A DNA stretch of 64,000 nt from Paraniabella hibiscisoli (lineage in GTDB: Bacteria; Bacteroidota; Bacteroidia; Chitinophagales; Chitinophagaceae). The stretch is taken from the NCBI RefSeq assembly GCF_022512515.1, contig NZ_JAKWBK010000001.1, positions 310,001 to 374,000 of the forward strand, written 5' to 3'. How positions within the stretch are numbered: position 1 is the first letter of the stretch; every line of letters begins with the position of its first letter. A program made the position numbers and the translations under genes. Below are positions 14,641-26,550 of this stretch, one piece after another. The notes under the pieces are model-generated. The model was not told the origin of the DNA. It did not search any database and was given only the letters and a program-made list of their open reading frames with translations.

Positions 14641-17600
14641 TTATTCAAACGTCAGGTCAAGACCTAAACCTCTTAACTCGTGTACCAATACATTGAATGA
14701 TTCAGGAACTCCGGCGCGAGGCACGTTTTCACCTTTCACAATGCTTTCGTATGTTTTAGCGCGGCCAATGATATCATCCGACTTAATGGTTAATAATTCC
14801 TGTAAGATGTTAGATGCACCATAAGCTTCGAGTGCCCAAACCTCCATCTCACCAAAACGCTGACCACCGAACTGAGCTTTACCACCCAGAGGTTGTTGTG
14901 TGATCAATGAGTATGGCCCGATAGAACGTGCGTGCATTTTATCATCCACCATGTGGTGTAGTTTGATCATATAGATCACACCCACGGTTGCTTTCTGGTG
15001 GAAGCGTTCGCCGGTTTCTCCATCATACAGGTAAGTGTGACCAAACTTAGGTATACCCGCCTCATCACAATAGGTTTCTATCTCTTCAGTAGAAGCACCA
15101 TCGAAGATTGGAGTAGCGAATTTTACACCCAGGTTTTTACCAGCCCATCCTAAAACAGTTTCGTAAATCTGTCCGAGGTTCATACGCGAAGGTACCCCTA
15201 GTGGGTTCAGTACGATATCTACAGGTGATCCATCCTCAAGGAACGGCATATCTTCCTGGCGTACGATTTTCGCAACGATACCCTTGTTACCGTGACGACC
15301 CGCCATTTTATCACCCACTTTCAGCTTACGCTTAACCGCTAAGTATACTTTAGCCAGTTTCAATACACCCGCAGGTAATTCATCACCTATTGAAATATTG
15401 AACTTCTCTCTCTTGTAGCGACCTAACTCTTCGTTGAACTTAATATTATAGTTATGCAACAAAGTATTTACCTGGTCGTTGATCTTCTCGTCGGTAGTCC
15501 AGCCCAAAGGATTGATGTTCGCATAATCCAGTGAAGCCAGGTTCTTAGCATTGAACTTAGAGTTTCTGCCGATCACGATTTCTTCGAAGCTGTTTTTAAC
15601 GCCTAAAGAAGTCTGATTTTCCAATAAGGTTCCCAGTTTTTCTAAAAGAACGTTCAATATATCCTGCTCATTCTTTTCGTGAACGCGATCTAATTTTTCA
15701 ATGGCTGCTTTTTCACGAACCTTAGCATTCTTATCTTTCTTAGCACGTTGGAACAGTTTCTTGCCGATCACCACACCTTCAACCCCGTTTGGAGCTTTCA
15801 GAGAAGCATCTTTTGCATCACCGGCTTTATCACCAAAGATGGCACGCAATAACTTCTCTTCAGGAGTTGGGTCACTTTCACCTTTTGGAGTGATCTTACC
15901 AATCAGGATATCGCCTTCTTTAATTTGTGCACCAATGCGAATGATACCATTCTCATCCAGGTCTTTAGTAGCTTCTTCAGATACGTTAGGTATATCAGCA
16001 GTTAATTCCTCTTCTCCTAATTTAGTATCACGCACTTCCAGTTCATACTCAGAAATGTGGATGGAAGTAAACATGTCTTCTTTTACTACACGCTCGCTGA
16101 TCACGATGGCATCCTCGAAGTTGTACCCCTTCCATGGCATGAACGCCACTTTCAGGTTTTTACCTAACGCAAGTTCCCCATTCTGAGTGGCATAACCCTG
16201 TGTAAGGAAATCTCCGTTTTTCACCTTCTGACCTTTCTTTACAGTAGGCATCAGGTTGATACAAGACTCCTGGTTGGTTTTAATGAACTTCGTCAGCTTG
16301 TATACTTTCAGATCTTCTTCAAAGCTTACCAGCTTCTCATTCACATCTCTGTCGTAACGCACATGAATTTCAGTTGCATCTACGAATTCCACCACACCAT
16401 CACCTTCTGCGTGTATCTGTATCCTTGAATCGCGCGCTGCTTTTCCTTCCAAACCGGTACCTACGATAGGTGCATCAGGGCGTAATAATGGAACGGCCTG
16501 ACGTTGCATGTTTGATCCCATCAACGCACGGTTGGCATCATCATGCTCCAGGAACGGAATCAGGGAAGCGCTCAAACCTACAATCTGGTTAGGAGCTACG
16601 TCCATGTATTCTACTTCCGATTTATCCAGGATAGGGAAGTCACCTGTTTCGCGGCTTTCAATTTTATCTTCAACAAAATTACCATCAGCATCTAACGCGG
16701 TATTTGCCTGGGCGATTTTAGCTGAATCTTCTTCTTCTGCACTTAAGAATTTCAGTTTCTTAACATCCACTTTACCATTCACTACTTTATGATAAGGCGT
16801 TTCGATAAAGCCCATTTCATTGATAGTAGCGTGTACGCAAAGTGTAGAGATCAGACCAATGTTCGGTCCTTCCGGCGTTTCAATAGTACACAAACGACCA
16901 TAGTGTGAATAGTGTACGTCACGAACCTCAAAGCCGGCTCTCTCACGACTCAAACCACCTGGCCCGAGCGCTGAAATACGACGTTTGTGGGTAATTTCAG
17001 ACAGCGGATTAGTTTGATCCAGGAACTGGGATAACTGGGAAGTACCAAAGAAAGAGTTGATCACAGAAGAAAGGGTTCTTGCATTGATCAGATCCACCGG
17101 GGTAAATACCTCGTTATCACGAACATTCATTCTTTCACGGATGGTACGTGCCATACGAGCCAGACCCACACCAAACTGAGCATATAATTGCTCGCCTACA
17201 GTACGTACACGACGGTTGCTCAGGTGATCGATATCATCGATCTCCGCTTTACCATTGGTTAAACGTACCAGGTATTTGATGATCTCAATAATGTCAAGCT
17301 TGGTCAGGGTTTTTTGTTCCAGCGGAGCGTCTATATTCAACTTACGGTTGATTTTATAACGTCCTACTTCACCCAGATCATAGCGTTTATCGCTAAAGAA
17401 TAATTTATCGATAATACCACGGGCAGTTTCATTATCAGGAGCATCAGCACCGCGTAATTGACGGTAAATAAACTGGACCGCTTCCAACTCACTGTTCGAA
17501 GTATCTTTATTTAAAGTATTGTAAATGATTGCATAATCACCACCTACGTCCTCTCTCTGGATAAATACGGTTTCGATCGCCATATCTACGATGGTTTCGA

Positions 17601-18443
17601 TAGCCTCTTCATCCAGTACAGTATCGCGCTCCATCACAATTTCATTACGCTCGATAGACACAACCTCACCAGTATCTTCATCCACAAAATCTTCTACCCA
17701 TGTACGTAATACGCGCGCTGCTAATCTTTTGCCAATATGCGCTTCCAGTGCTTTTTGTTCTCCGGCCACTTCATCTGCCATACCAAACAGCTCCAGGATA
17801 TCCTTATCTGTTTCGTAACCGATAGAGCGCAATAAGGTAGTAACCGGGAATTTCTTCTTACGGTCGATATACGCATACATTACGTTATTAATATCTGTAG
17901 CAAACTCCATCCATGCTCCTTTAAAAGGAATTACACGCGCAGAGTAAATTTTTGTACCGTTCGGGTGAACAGACTGACCAAAGAATACACCCGGAGAACG
18001 ATGTAATTGAGAAACAACCACACGCTCAGCACCGTTGATCACAAAAGTACCACGGGGAGTCATGTAAGGAATGTTACCTAAAAACACGTCCTGAACGATT
18101 GTCTGGAAATCTACGTGCTCTTCGTCGTTACAGCTTAAGCGAAGTTTTGCTTTAAGCGGAACGGCATAAGTTAAGCCGCGCTCCATACACTCATCGATCG
18201 AATAACGGGGGGATCAATAAAGTAGTCTAAAAATTCCAGCACAAAGATGTTTCTCGTATCGGTGATAGGGAAATTATCTTTGAATACACGGAACAAGCCC
18301 TCAATGTTACGCTTGTCGGGTGTAGTCTCCAGCTGGAAAAACTCTTTAAATGATTGAATCTGAACTTCGAGCAAATCTGGCGTTTCAGCCAAATGTTTGA
18401 TTTTCCCGAAATTCACTCTTGATTTTACGCTTGTAGCAGACAT
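14641..18443 (-). CDS. rpoB: RNA polymerase beta subunit, one frameshift
   Basis: Beta subunit of RNA polymerase, about 1268 residues. It starts [15 protein letters not shown] at ATG 18443 and ends with GLDLTFE. The rifampicin-binding region ([34 protein letters not shown]) is present with the sensitive-type residues, together with the conserved [10 protein letters not shown] block. A G6 run at 18207-18212 should be G7; adding the base joins [22 protein letters not shown]. It is not preceded by rplL as in most bacteria. It has its own upstream region with a -7 box at 18586-18593, facing a divergent gene. Confidence 0.96.
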
Positions 18444-18585
18444 AAATAATACACCGGTTTTAATGATTCACCTATAGAAACGCCAAAAAGGACCACTTTT
18501 ATCGCTAAAAGAAATCCTGCTGAAATTCAATTACTTGAATACGTTTCGTAAGTCAAAATTTTATTGGCCAAAATAAAAAGGACTG

Positions 18586-18593
18586 CAAAGTTA
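18586..18593 (-). promoter_or_regulatory. Promoter -7 box for rpoBC
   Basis: Minus strand TAACTTTG fits TAnnTTTG, about 143 bases before the rpoB ATG. An own promoter is needed because rpoBC is detached from the ribosomal protein genes. Confidence 0.5.
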
Positions 18594-18677
18594 GGGGATA
18601 AATTATAAAGAAAAAACTTATTAGCAATAATTTTGCCAAATCTTATTTTGATAGTGATTTTTATAATTCGTAAATTT

Positions 18678-19681
18678 ATGAAAATAGCTATCTATGAGCC
18701 TGAAACACATGGTGAAAGAGTCTTTTACTTTTTCAAAAAAGAACGCGTAGGGATCATTTTCCTGGTTCCTGTTATCCTGGTTATCGCCTTTCTTCCCTTT
18801 TTTCAAACGCAGCAAGATGAGGTCCGGGTGTCACCTGAAGACTCGATCTGGATGCAGACCGCCCAAAATCTGCAGCAAAAAGAACAGGATGAATCAACAA
18901 ACGCATCAGGAGAAACATCTGAACCTGTGGCCAGCTACCAGGCTGATCATACAGAAGGAAGTTATGCCAGCTCGCCGAAAGGAACGGCTTTTAATTTCGA
19001 TCCCAACACCCTGGACGCCGAAGGTTTCAAAAAGCTGGGACTAAGAGACAAAACCATCCGCACCCTCATCAATTATCGTAACAAAGGGGGAAAATTCAGA
19101 AAACCAGATGATCTGGCCAGAGTGTACGGCCTGAGACAGGAAGAGTTTACCCGTTTGAGACCTTATGTATCCATTCCAAACAGTGCATCTGCGAGCAGCT
19201 ACACTCATCAAAATGATAACCACCGGCAGTCGGAGAACCACAATTATACTCCCCAGAAAACAAGCCCCGTTATGCTGCCAAAACCATCGAAATTAATACA
19301 GCCGATATAGGAGGTTTTGAATCGCTGTACGGGATTGGAAACAAGCTGGCTACTAAAATTGTCAATTTCAGAGAAAAGCTGGGTGGGTTTTACTCAATCG
19401 AGCAGGTTGGAGAAACGTATGGAATTCCTGATTCGACCTTTCAGAAAATAAAACCTCAGTTAAAGGTTGATGCAGGCGCGATCAGGAAAATGAATATCAA
19501 CACGGCCTCCTACGATGAGCTTAATAATCATCCTTATATCAGCGCGAAACTGGCGTTCCAGATTTTAAAGCAACGGAAAGAAAAAGGAAATTTTACGGAT
19601 ATTGAAGCTATAAAAGAATCGGTGGCACAAACTGCCGACTCCTACGAAAAAGTTGCCAGGTATATTACTACCGGTAACTAA
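18678..19681 (+). CDS. ComEA-like helix-hairpin-helix protein, one frameshift
   Basis: A membrane-anchored protein with ComEA-type helix-hairpin-helix repeats, which bind DNA non-specifically. It starts at ATG 18678 (MKIAIYEPETHGERVFYF). An in-frame ATG 45 bases upstream is less likely. A single membrane segment (GIIFLVPVILVIAFLPFF, about residues 24-42) is followed by a polar linker. Then come repeated HhH units: FNFDPNTLDAEGFKKLGL, IEINTADIGGFESLYGIG and MNINTASYDELNNHPYI. This three-repeat form is common in Bacteroidota. A C4 run near 19265 should be C5; repair gives about 334 residues. It is divergent from rpoB and its stop touches the stop of the next minus-strand gene. A DNA-uptake role is not shown. 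Confidence 0.75.
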
Positions 19682-20707
19682 TTATTTATTAACCACCTGA
19701 ATGATATTGCTATACTTAAACTGGCCATTAATATCTACCTGCTTAATGCGTATAAAGATTTTTTCAATATCACTATGATCAACAATATCAGCTCGCTTAT
19801 TACAGGCAATAAAACCTGCTGCTGACAGTACCGTCAGGATTATTAAATAAAACCTGCTGCGACGGTTAAATCCTGCTACGCTTAGTAAGCCTAAAACAAC
19901 AGGAATAGATAAAAGCCCAGCAAAATCTGATGTTGTTATGCTCGTACGGTAATATTGAATAGCAGGTGAATTTCCGTTTAATGACGGAACAGTTTTTAAA
20001 GTATAGAAAGTGCTGCCATCTTTTGAGGCTTCTACTTCAAAATGATCATTATTTGTTTCCTGCTGGGTTGACCAGTTTATATTAATGACATTACCAGCTT
20101 TTACTGCTTCGAGCGTACCGAAAGTAACTGGCAAAGGCGAAGTTTCTACTGTTCCTGTGAATGAAAAATCACTAACGCTCGCCGTGCCGCTGGCAGCTGA
20201 AGCACCCCAACCATAAAGCCTGAAAGTGATAGGAGCGGCGATGTTTTGAAATGCTGACATATCCAGTTCAATTAATACGCCGGTTTGATTAGCAGGATCT
20301 GCAATAGTGGCTACAAACAAATCGTTCGCAAACCCGTCAACACTCGAACGGCCTGAAAATGATACAGGACCTGTAAATGATCTTTGAATAGTTAAAACAC
20401 CGTTGGAAAAGTCTATTCTTTTACCAGCGTCAGGCGTCAGCGTAAAGCTAAAATAAGCATTCAGATCTGGTGCAAGCGTATTCCAGCTGTCAGCATTATA
20501 CTCATCAGTACCATTTACACCATTGATACCCGGCCCCCTGCCAATACCCGAAACCGTAATACCTGTAGCAACAACATCACCAACCGTAAAGGGGTTCAGC
20601 GTATTCGGATTACTGTAAGTTATGGAATTGCTCCACAGATTACCCTGCGCCGAAATGCCGGCCACAGCGATAATTCCAACGAGGACAAGAATAATTTTTT
20701 TAATCAT
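19682..20707 (-). CDS. Surface protein with Fn3-like module split by membrane segments and an internal lipobox (A)
   Basis: No named family recognised. 341 residues, taking ATG 20707 (MIKKIILVLVGIIAVAGISAQ, a good signal peptide). An upstream in-frame ATG would place 53 residues before the signal. Residues 22-190 are a beta-rich domain. From residue 192 the sequence follows the Fn3-like module common in Bacteroidota secreted proteins (LPVTFGTLEAV, ETNNDHFEVEASKDG). After about residue 256 the module is interrupted by a hydrophobic segment (262-279), the basic FNRRSR, a second hydrophobic segment (286-301) and a lipobox-like AAGFIAC with Cys 302. It then resumes with IRIKQVDINGQFKYS to the end. 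No type IX sorting domain was seen. The neighbour at 20996-21991 has the same architecture. Confidence 0.65.
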   Translation of the reverse strand: MIKKIILVLVGIIAVAGISAQGNLWSNSITYSNPNTLNPFTVGDVVATGITVSGIGRGPGINGVNGTDEYNADSWNTLAPDLNAYFSFTLTPDAGKRIDFSNGVLTIQRSFTGPVSFSGRSSVDGFANDLFVATIADPANQTGVLIELDMSAFQNIAAPITFRLYGWGASAASGTASVSDFSFTGTVETSPLPVTFGTLEAVKAGNVININWSTQQETNNDHFEVEASKDGSTFYTLKTVPSLNGNSPAIQYYRTSITTSDFAGLLSIPVVLGLLSVAGFNRRSRFYLIILTVLSAAGFIACNKRADIVDHSDIEKIFIRIKQVDINGQFKYSNIIQVVNK

Positions 20708-20934
20708 AAAAAGAATAATAGCGATTGTTTTGCTGCTAAACTGAAACGGAAAGGCAAGTATCTGAAATATCAAATTAATATTGTTTTTAATAGCATAAAG
20801 CATACCAATAACATCTTCTCCCGACAAAGTTCTCCCACTACTACACTTATTGTTGCGGAGCAGCATAAAACAACTTTATCAGATTAAAATATTGTTGAAA
20901 TATATCTTTTCTTACAAAACAGCTTACTAAAAAA

Positions 20935-20953
20935 CCCGCGATATAATCGCGGG
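20935..20953 (-). terminator. Terminator after surface gene B
   Basis: Perfect hairpin CCCGCGAT-ATA-ATCGCGGG. On the minus strand it is followed by six T, 43 bases past the stop of the 20996-21991 gene. Confidence 0.85.
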
Positions 20954-20995
20954 CTTTCGTGTTAAAAGGGCTGGCTACGTAACAGGGCTTATACC

Positions 20996-21991
20996 CTATT
21001 TTTTAACTACGGTAACTACTTTAGAGTACCTCACGGTTCCATCAATATCTGTTTGTCCGATTCGAATATAAAGAGTGGGTGTTTCACTGGTATCCACGCT
21101 ATCCTTCTTCCGGCAGGAAAATAAAACCACCGCTATAACAATTGCCAGTAAAGGGGTTGTAAGATATATTTTCTTGCGCGCCGCAGGATAAAGCATTGCC
21201 ATCAATAACACCAAAACAGAAGCGGTGAGCAAGGAGAAACCAGATAATTTCGCTAATTCCTTCCAACTGGTAGAAAAGCTATATTTCAGCTCCGCATCTG
21301 AGTTGCCGTCTGTTGCCTGTGTAGCAACAGTAGCAATCTGGTGAAAGTCTGTTCCATTGTGTGATGCATTAACAGAAAACTCCTTATTATTTTTTTCACT
21401 CAGGGTTTGCCAGTCAACCTTAAGTTGACTTCCTACGAAGGCGGCTTCTACACTTCCAAAAGCAACAGGCAATACTCCGTTGGTATACCCATAAACCGAT
21501 ACCGCATCATTAGTGGTTGAATTGCCTACTATGTTTGAACCGGGTACGATATTAACGTTGATGCCGTGACCGGTTGCCCCCGCATTTTGTGCCGAAGCTT
21601 CGGTTACAATGGCCTGAAAGATGATACTTCCTCCGCTGGGGTCTTCAAACGTGCTACCTGGTATTGTTTGGTTTTGAGTGCCGATAAGGGTTGCCGATTG
21701 CGCATCATAGGCCCAGGTAAAATAAGTAGCAAATGTGCCCGTTACCGGTACAGCGCCGCCTCCATCGGTGATAGGAATCATCTTCTGAAGATTTACGGTA
21801 ACCCGTGTTGGCTCTGCAGTAATGGTAACCGGAATTGTGGATTGGTTAATAAAGTTAAAGTTTAAAGTTACCGTTCCATTTACCAGTGCAGGCGTTGGGG
21901 CCACTGTAGCGCCGTTCACAGCTATGTCCTGAGCCAATATTGCCTGCGTGAAAAACAACGCGATGATTAAGGAGACTAACGATTTTTTCAT
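20996..21991 (-). CDS. Surface protein with Fn3-like module split by membrane segments and an internal lipobox (B)
   Basis: Paralogue in architecture of the gene at 19682-20707. 331 residues, signal peptide MKKSLVSLIIALFFTQAILAQ. Residues 22-170 look like a CARDB/DUF11-like beta domain (TPALVNGTVTLNFNFIN). The Fn3-like module begins LPVAFGSVEAAF with NNKEFSVNASHNG. It is interrupted by a hydrophobic segment at 249-267, basic ARKK, a second hydrophobic segment (275-292) and the lipobox LFSC with Cys 293 followed by RKKD, a typical Bacteroidota lipoprotein site. The module then resumes 14 residues later with IRIGQTDIDGTVRYS. It is probably cotranscribed with the large gene upstream (36-base gap) and is followed by a strong terminator. 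Function unknown. Confidence 0.65.
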   Translation of the reverse strand: MKKSLVSLIIALFFTQAILAQDIAVNGATVAPTPALVNGTVTLNFNFINQSTIPVTITAEPTRVTVNLQKMIPITDGGGAVPVTGTFATYFTWAYDAQSATLIGTQNQTIPGSTFEDPSGGSIIFQAIVTEASAQNAGATGHGINVNIVPGSNIVGNSTTNDAVSVYGYTNGVLPVAFGSVEAAFVGSQLKVDWQTLSEKNNKEFSVNASHNGTDFHQIATVATQATDGNSDAELKYSFSTSWKELAKLSGFSLLTASVLVLLMAMLYPAARKKIYLTTPLLAIVIAVVLFSCRKKDSVDTSETPTLYIRIGQTDIDGTVRYSKVVTVVKK

Positions 21992-22027
21992 AATTACTTT
22001 GTTAATTGTTGCTGAATAAGGTTTAGA

Positions 22028-25000
22028 TTATGGATTTTGAGATGGTGCATAATTAATTCGATCACTGTCTGTATTATTTAGTGTATTAGCGTCGCCACCC
22101 GATGCGTCAAAAATGGTGACTATGATGTTATCAGAGCCAGTTGCACCGTTACCATTGAACAGTAAGGATACAGCAAAAGAACTTGCAGACTGCCCGGCAA
22201 TTGTCTGCCGGTTATTAGTACCTCTAACCGGAACCGATAGCTCAGAGTATTTTCTCCCAGGTAAGTCCAATCTGCATTTTGTACAGGGATGCCCGCCACT
22301 ATTGTTTGAGAAGGGTTATAGGTTTGCATGGCGTAGTTGGGTGACTTGGGAATAGTAACATAAACCGGCGTTCCATTGGTCGTAAGCGCATTGGCTGTAG
22401 AAATGGTAACCCTGGCATTTAAAGTAGCGGTACCGGTAACCTGGGTTGGCAAAACAAGTATATTGGCGGTAAGATCTACCCCAGCCACTTCGTTCACGTC
22501 AACATATAACGTTCCCATGCTGTTCAGTTGCGCATTGGTACTGCGTGAAACCTTGTACGTGAATTGTGCTGTTCCTGAGTAGCCGGGAGCCGGTGTGTAG
22601 CTATAAGCTCCGGTTGTTGCTAATGTTAATGTCCCTGTAGGGTTTGTTATACTTTGCTGCTCTACCACCAATGCCGCTCCTTCCGAGTCAGTGTCGTTGG
22701 AGATTACGTTACCGGAAACGGCTTCACCTTTAGTTCTGTCAAAATCATCTCCTGCAGCTACTGCGCCGGGATTTGGCAATACTACCTCCGTTACAAAATA
22801 TGCGCTTCCACATTTACTGCCACCAGGCTGTTCGCACACGTTGTACGTAAGCGTATCCCTGCCTACGAACCCGGTTATGGGTGTATAAGAAATTGTTCCG
22901 TCACCATTTACAACAGCGGTTCCATGCTTAGGTTGTACAGAAATAGTAGGCAAGCCAAAGGTAGCACCGGATGTACTTACTTCATCGTTATTTCTCACCG
23001 GATAAGATATAGCCGTATTTACTTTAGTGGTGGCAATATCCGTGTTGACAATCGGTGGAGTAAGATTCACATCGGTAGCGTTACCCACTATAATCGTAAG
23101 GTTTTCCTTTCTCACCATACCGTTGGATGGATCGGTGAGTGTGGTTTCGTAAGTATAAACACCTGTCTGAGTGGCCTGGTGTGTGTAAGTACCGTTAGCA
23201 TTTAAAATAAGTGTTGCACCTGAAGGGTTAGCCGCCTGATCTGCGCCATTGGCTGAACCCGAGTTGGAATATACCGCACCAGCAGGCTTTTTATCATTTG
23301 TAGCTACATTACCTGTAAGCGGTACATTTATAATACCGTAATTGATATCAGGCAACGTAAAGAACGAACTACAACTCAGGCCAGGCGTTCCTACCGGTAA
23401 AAAACGGGTATCTACTGTTGCATAAAACACATCTATATCTTTAAGAGCGCCCACGACGGTGGTGGTAGATATCTGGATTTCGTCGTACGGTAAGCTTGTT
23501 AAAAATCCAACGTTATAAACACCGGAAGTTGTGCCCAAAATGGGTATGATCACCTGCAGATTGAGAAGCTCGGCAGCAGAGCGGGTTTCCTGCTGTACTC
23601 CGTTGTTCCAGGTTGTTCTTATTGAGCTAAGCAGATCGGCATATAGTAGTGCATTGTTATTATTTCGAATAAGGAACCCTGCTATAGTACCTGCCGGGAA
23701 TGTATTGGCCGGCGCAGATACGGAAATTGATCCGGTAGCAGCAACACCTGCTGTAATCCTGATATTGGCAAAATCGGTAGCTGCCGCGTTATTATCAATC
23801 ACTTTTTCGGCATCGGTAACGGCACAACTTACGCATGCTACACCTGAGATACCAGACCGTGCATTTTCAATAATAGCGCCGTATTCAGGAGTTTTAATAA
23901 TATTAGTGGTGTTACACTGCACCTCTCCGGCGCAGTTTTTCTGAATCTTTACTCCAAATACCTGTATAGTACCAAGATTAGCTCCTACCGGCTGTGTAAA
24001 CTCAATTTGCACCTGGTCAAAACTGCCATTGGCAACTACACCAACTGTTTGCCTGATATTATCCCCCAGCAATCCGGATTTGGCGCCCACCAGTAACGCA
24101 TTGCCTGTGGTAACCTGCACCTCTGTAGTTCCATTGTAAAGCCTGATAATGGCGGAACCCAGTACTGACGCGTTTAGCAGAGAGGCTGTTTGCACGTCAA
24201 AACCCACATAGGTTCCGGCAGCGTAAGGTGTCAACGCATTTTTAACCGCAATGCGTCCACGGCTTAATCCGGATACAGCCAGGCTAATAGTGGCGGCACT
24301 GTTTGGATCAGCGTCTATTATATTATCCAAGCCAGCGATATTATTACCCACTGCAATGGCGCCGTCCACGCCGGTATTAACCATATTCACGAAAACAGGA
24401 TCAATAGTGGAAACAAGATTAGTTGGCACATTACAGGTAAAATCAGTAGCCCGGTTACAATATTGTTTAATAACGGCGTTGTAAACAGCTATGGCGCCCA
24501 GGTTTACATTAGCCGGTTGGGATAAAGTGTATCGAATTTCATCAAATGAAAGACTCGTTTTAAAGCCCACAGTGTATCGCCCCGTACCCGATAATAGAGG
24601 AGCTGAAACTAGTAGGGCGCTACCCGGCACAGACTCTCTGAAAACACCTTTCTCATAGGTACTTACACTTGTATTAGCCAAAAGACTCAATGACAGAGCG
24701 CTTGTACTTGCTATCTCAAATCCAGCAAAATAACCGGCAGGATGACTCGTGTTGCCTGCTTCTCTAACAGAAATATAGCCTGTAGATAGTACGCCTAGCA
24801 CCGGCAATGTAATAGTACCGGAGTTATCTGTATTGCCATCTACCACGTTCCCTATATTAGAAAATATGCTTCCAAGCAAACTTACATCTGCTATACCGGT
24901 AGTACCCGTGCTAACTATTGCAGGCGAAGTATTTTGTACCAACGCAGTTGTTATGTTACATGCCGGTATCGCCAACGGCGTTTGCGCTCTTAATATCTCG

Positions 25001-25569
25001 GCATAATAAACGCTGCGCGTACCAGCGCCCACGGCGGAAAAATTGATACGAACCCTGTCAAATTCTTTGCTGGTTACAAATCCTACTTTACCTAGTCCTC
25101 CACCCAGTAGTGAAACAGATAAAAGGCCACTTCCTCCGTTATAAGTGTCTTGCAATGTGTTACCCAAATACGTAGTTATGGTTATAGAACTGGCCAGGTC
25201 TAATATACTGGCTGTGCCTATTACAAAACCTGCATAAGAACCTGCCGGGTATATGCCAGCACCGATTGCATTGTTATCTTTTACTTCTATCCAGGCGGCA
25301 CCCGCAACCGCATAAGTCCAGGTCGAAGGATTAGTTAAGATGTTATCAGTAATATTTTCTTTATTACCAAATACATCAAACCCTAATGCAGTACTACTTG
25401 TTACTGTAAGATTAGTAAAAACATCAGAAGTTAAAGGACGATAAAGATTAAAGGGTGCTGAGGATACCTGAGCCTGGAGTTTTGTACCGGGCATTATCAG
25501 CAATAGTTGGCAAAATAAGAAAGTCAGGGCAATACGATAGAATCGCGTGAGATTAGTGTTAAGTCTCAT
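22028..25569 (-). CDS. Large secreted repeat protein with Ig-like domains, one frameshift
   Basis: About 1180 residues, exported (signal LTFLFCQLLLIMPGTKLQAQ). Residues 35-730 contain four similar units of about 170 residues. Each unit has a DNI(I/L/T)D-type segment, a GxISV(R/K)...YPAG(S/Y)xAGF segment, a VGF(K/V/L)TS...FDE(I/V) segment and a closing CN. Two Ig-like (Big_9/cadherin-like) domains follow (TYEVT-type, GTISYTPITGFVGRDTLTYNVC and GAYSYTPAPGYSGTAQFTYKV). The C terminus is a CARDB/DUF11-like domain. A one-base loss near 22228 joins YRFPVRGTNNRQ, and the protein ends NYAPSQNP. There is no type IX sorting domain, so its route to the surface is unclear. It is the first gene of a three-gene surface group, and its ligand is unknown. 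Confidence 0.7.
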
Positions 25570-25937
25570 AACGTATAGGTTTTTAAAATTTGCGTAAATG
25601 CGTTAAAAGACACCACATCAATCATGGTCGTAGTATTTCAATTAAGCTCTGCTGCTAACAGGCTTCATTGCGCACTACACGACACATTTCAGAATATGAG
25701 TTTTAACGGCCTTTCCGTCGGGCTTATTTGATTTTTAGTGTTCTAAATATCCAGGTAACGGTGGACTAGGGCTGGTATCGCGGGCTTAAACGTGATTATT
25801 AGGGCTTCTATACTACCTGTTACCGGGCTTTGAAAATGAATTCTTTGGAAAAGGTACTACAATTCGTTTAACAAAAAAAATATCATTGTTAACTTTTTTT
25901 ATAAACAATTTACATGCCATTCTTATGTAACAAAAAA
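25570..25937. other. 368-base intergenic region with repeated GGGCT
   Basis: No gene seen. GGGCT occurs at 25720, 25769, 25782, 25802 and 25825. The segment 25753-25825 is bounded by inverted GGTAAC/GTTACC arms. It lies upstream of the large surface gene and could hold its control region or a structured leader (inference). Confidence 0.35.
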
Positions 25938-26053
25938 GAAGCCGTCTCAAAAGTATTTGAGGAGGTTTTTTTATTTTGTGGCTCTTAGGCTGTGAGGTTT
26001 TTCAAGTTTTCTTTTTTATGGCTGGGATAAGTTCATAAGACATCCAACGCCTT

Positions 26054-26440
26054 TTATGCGGATTGTTTTGTTGTTTTTGAGCGATATTGGGCTTTTGTGA
26101 GTTTTTGCAGGTTGTGTGCCAGCGCTATCAGCACCTGTTTCCATCAATACTTCTCCAATTCCTCTTAGCATAAAGCGCCTAAAGCCCTTGTTATGCTTGA
26201 TATTGGCAAATACAGGTTCTACATCTGCACAGCGGTTCTTTCGCCTGGCGATTCCTTCGGGACTTCGCAACCGTTCAGCTGCTTGCTGTTTTAAGATCCG
26301 TAGCCGATGATTCACTTCTATTACCGGTTACCTTTTTGCCCGTGACACATTTCACGTAAAGGACAGTCATTGCAGTCAGCTGCCCGGTAACTCTTCCGGA
26401 TCCGGAGGCAGTAACATGGCCTGTTGCGGATTGTACGTTT
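26054..26440 (-). pseudogene. IS1182 family transposase remnant
   Basis: Pieces of the transposase C terminus in several frames. DCNDCPLREMCHGQK is the Cys-rich segment; after stops comes NHRLRILKQQAAERL with RRKNRCADVEPVFANIKHNK, then FMLRGIGEVLMETG. After a one-base shift, LIALAHNLQKLTKAQYR ends at the stop 26054-26056. The order matches intact IS1182 proteins. The in-frame stops after the GQKGNR segment show real decay here and not only a single base error. Confidence 0.8.
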
Positions 26441-26550
26441 TGAAGATTACATTTAATTTACCCATCAATTATTAACGCCAACACAACTAACTGCTAATCA
26501 TATACGAACAGTAACCTATTTTTATTTACATCTGTGCATAACCCCACAAA

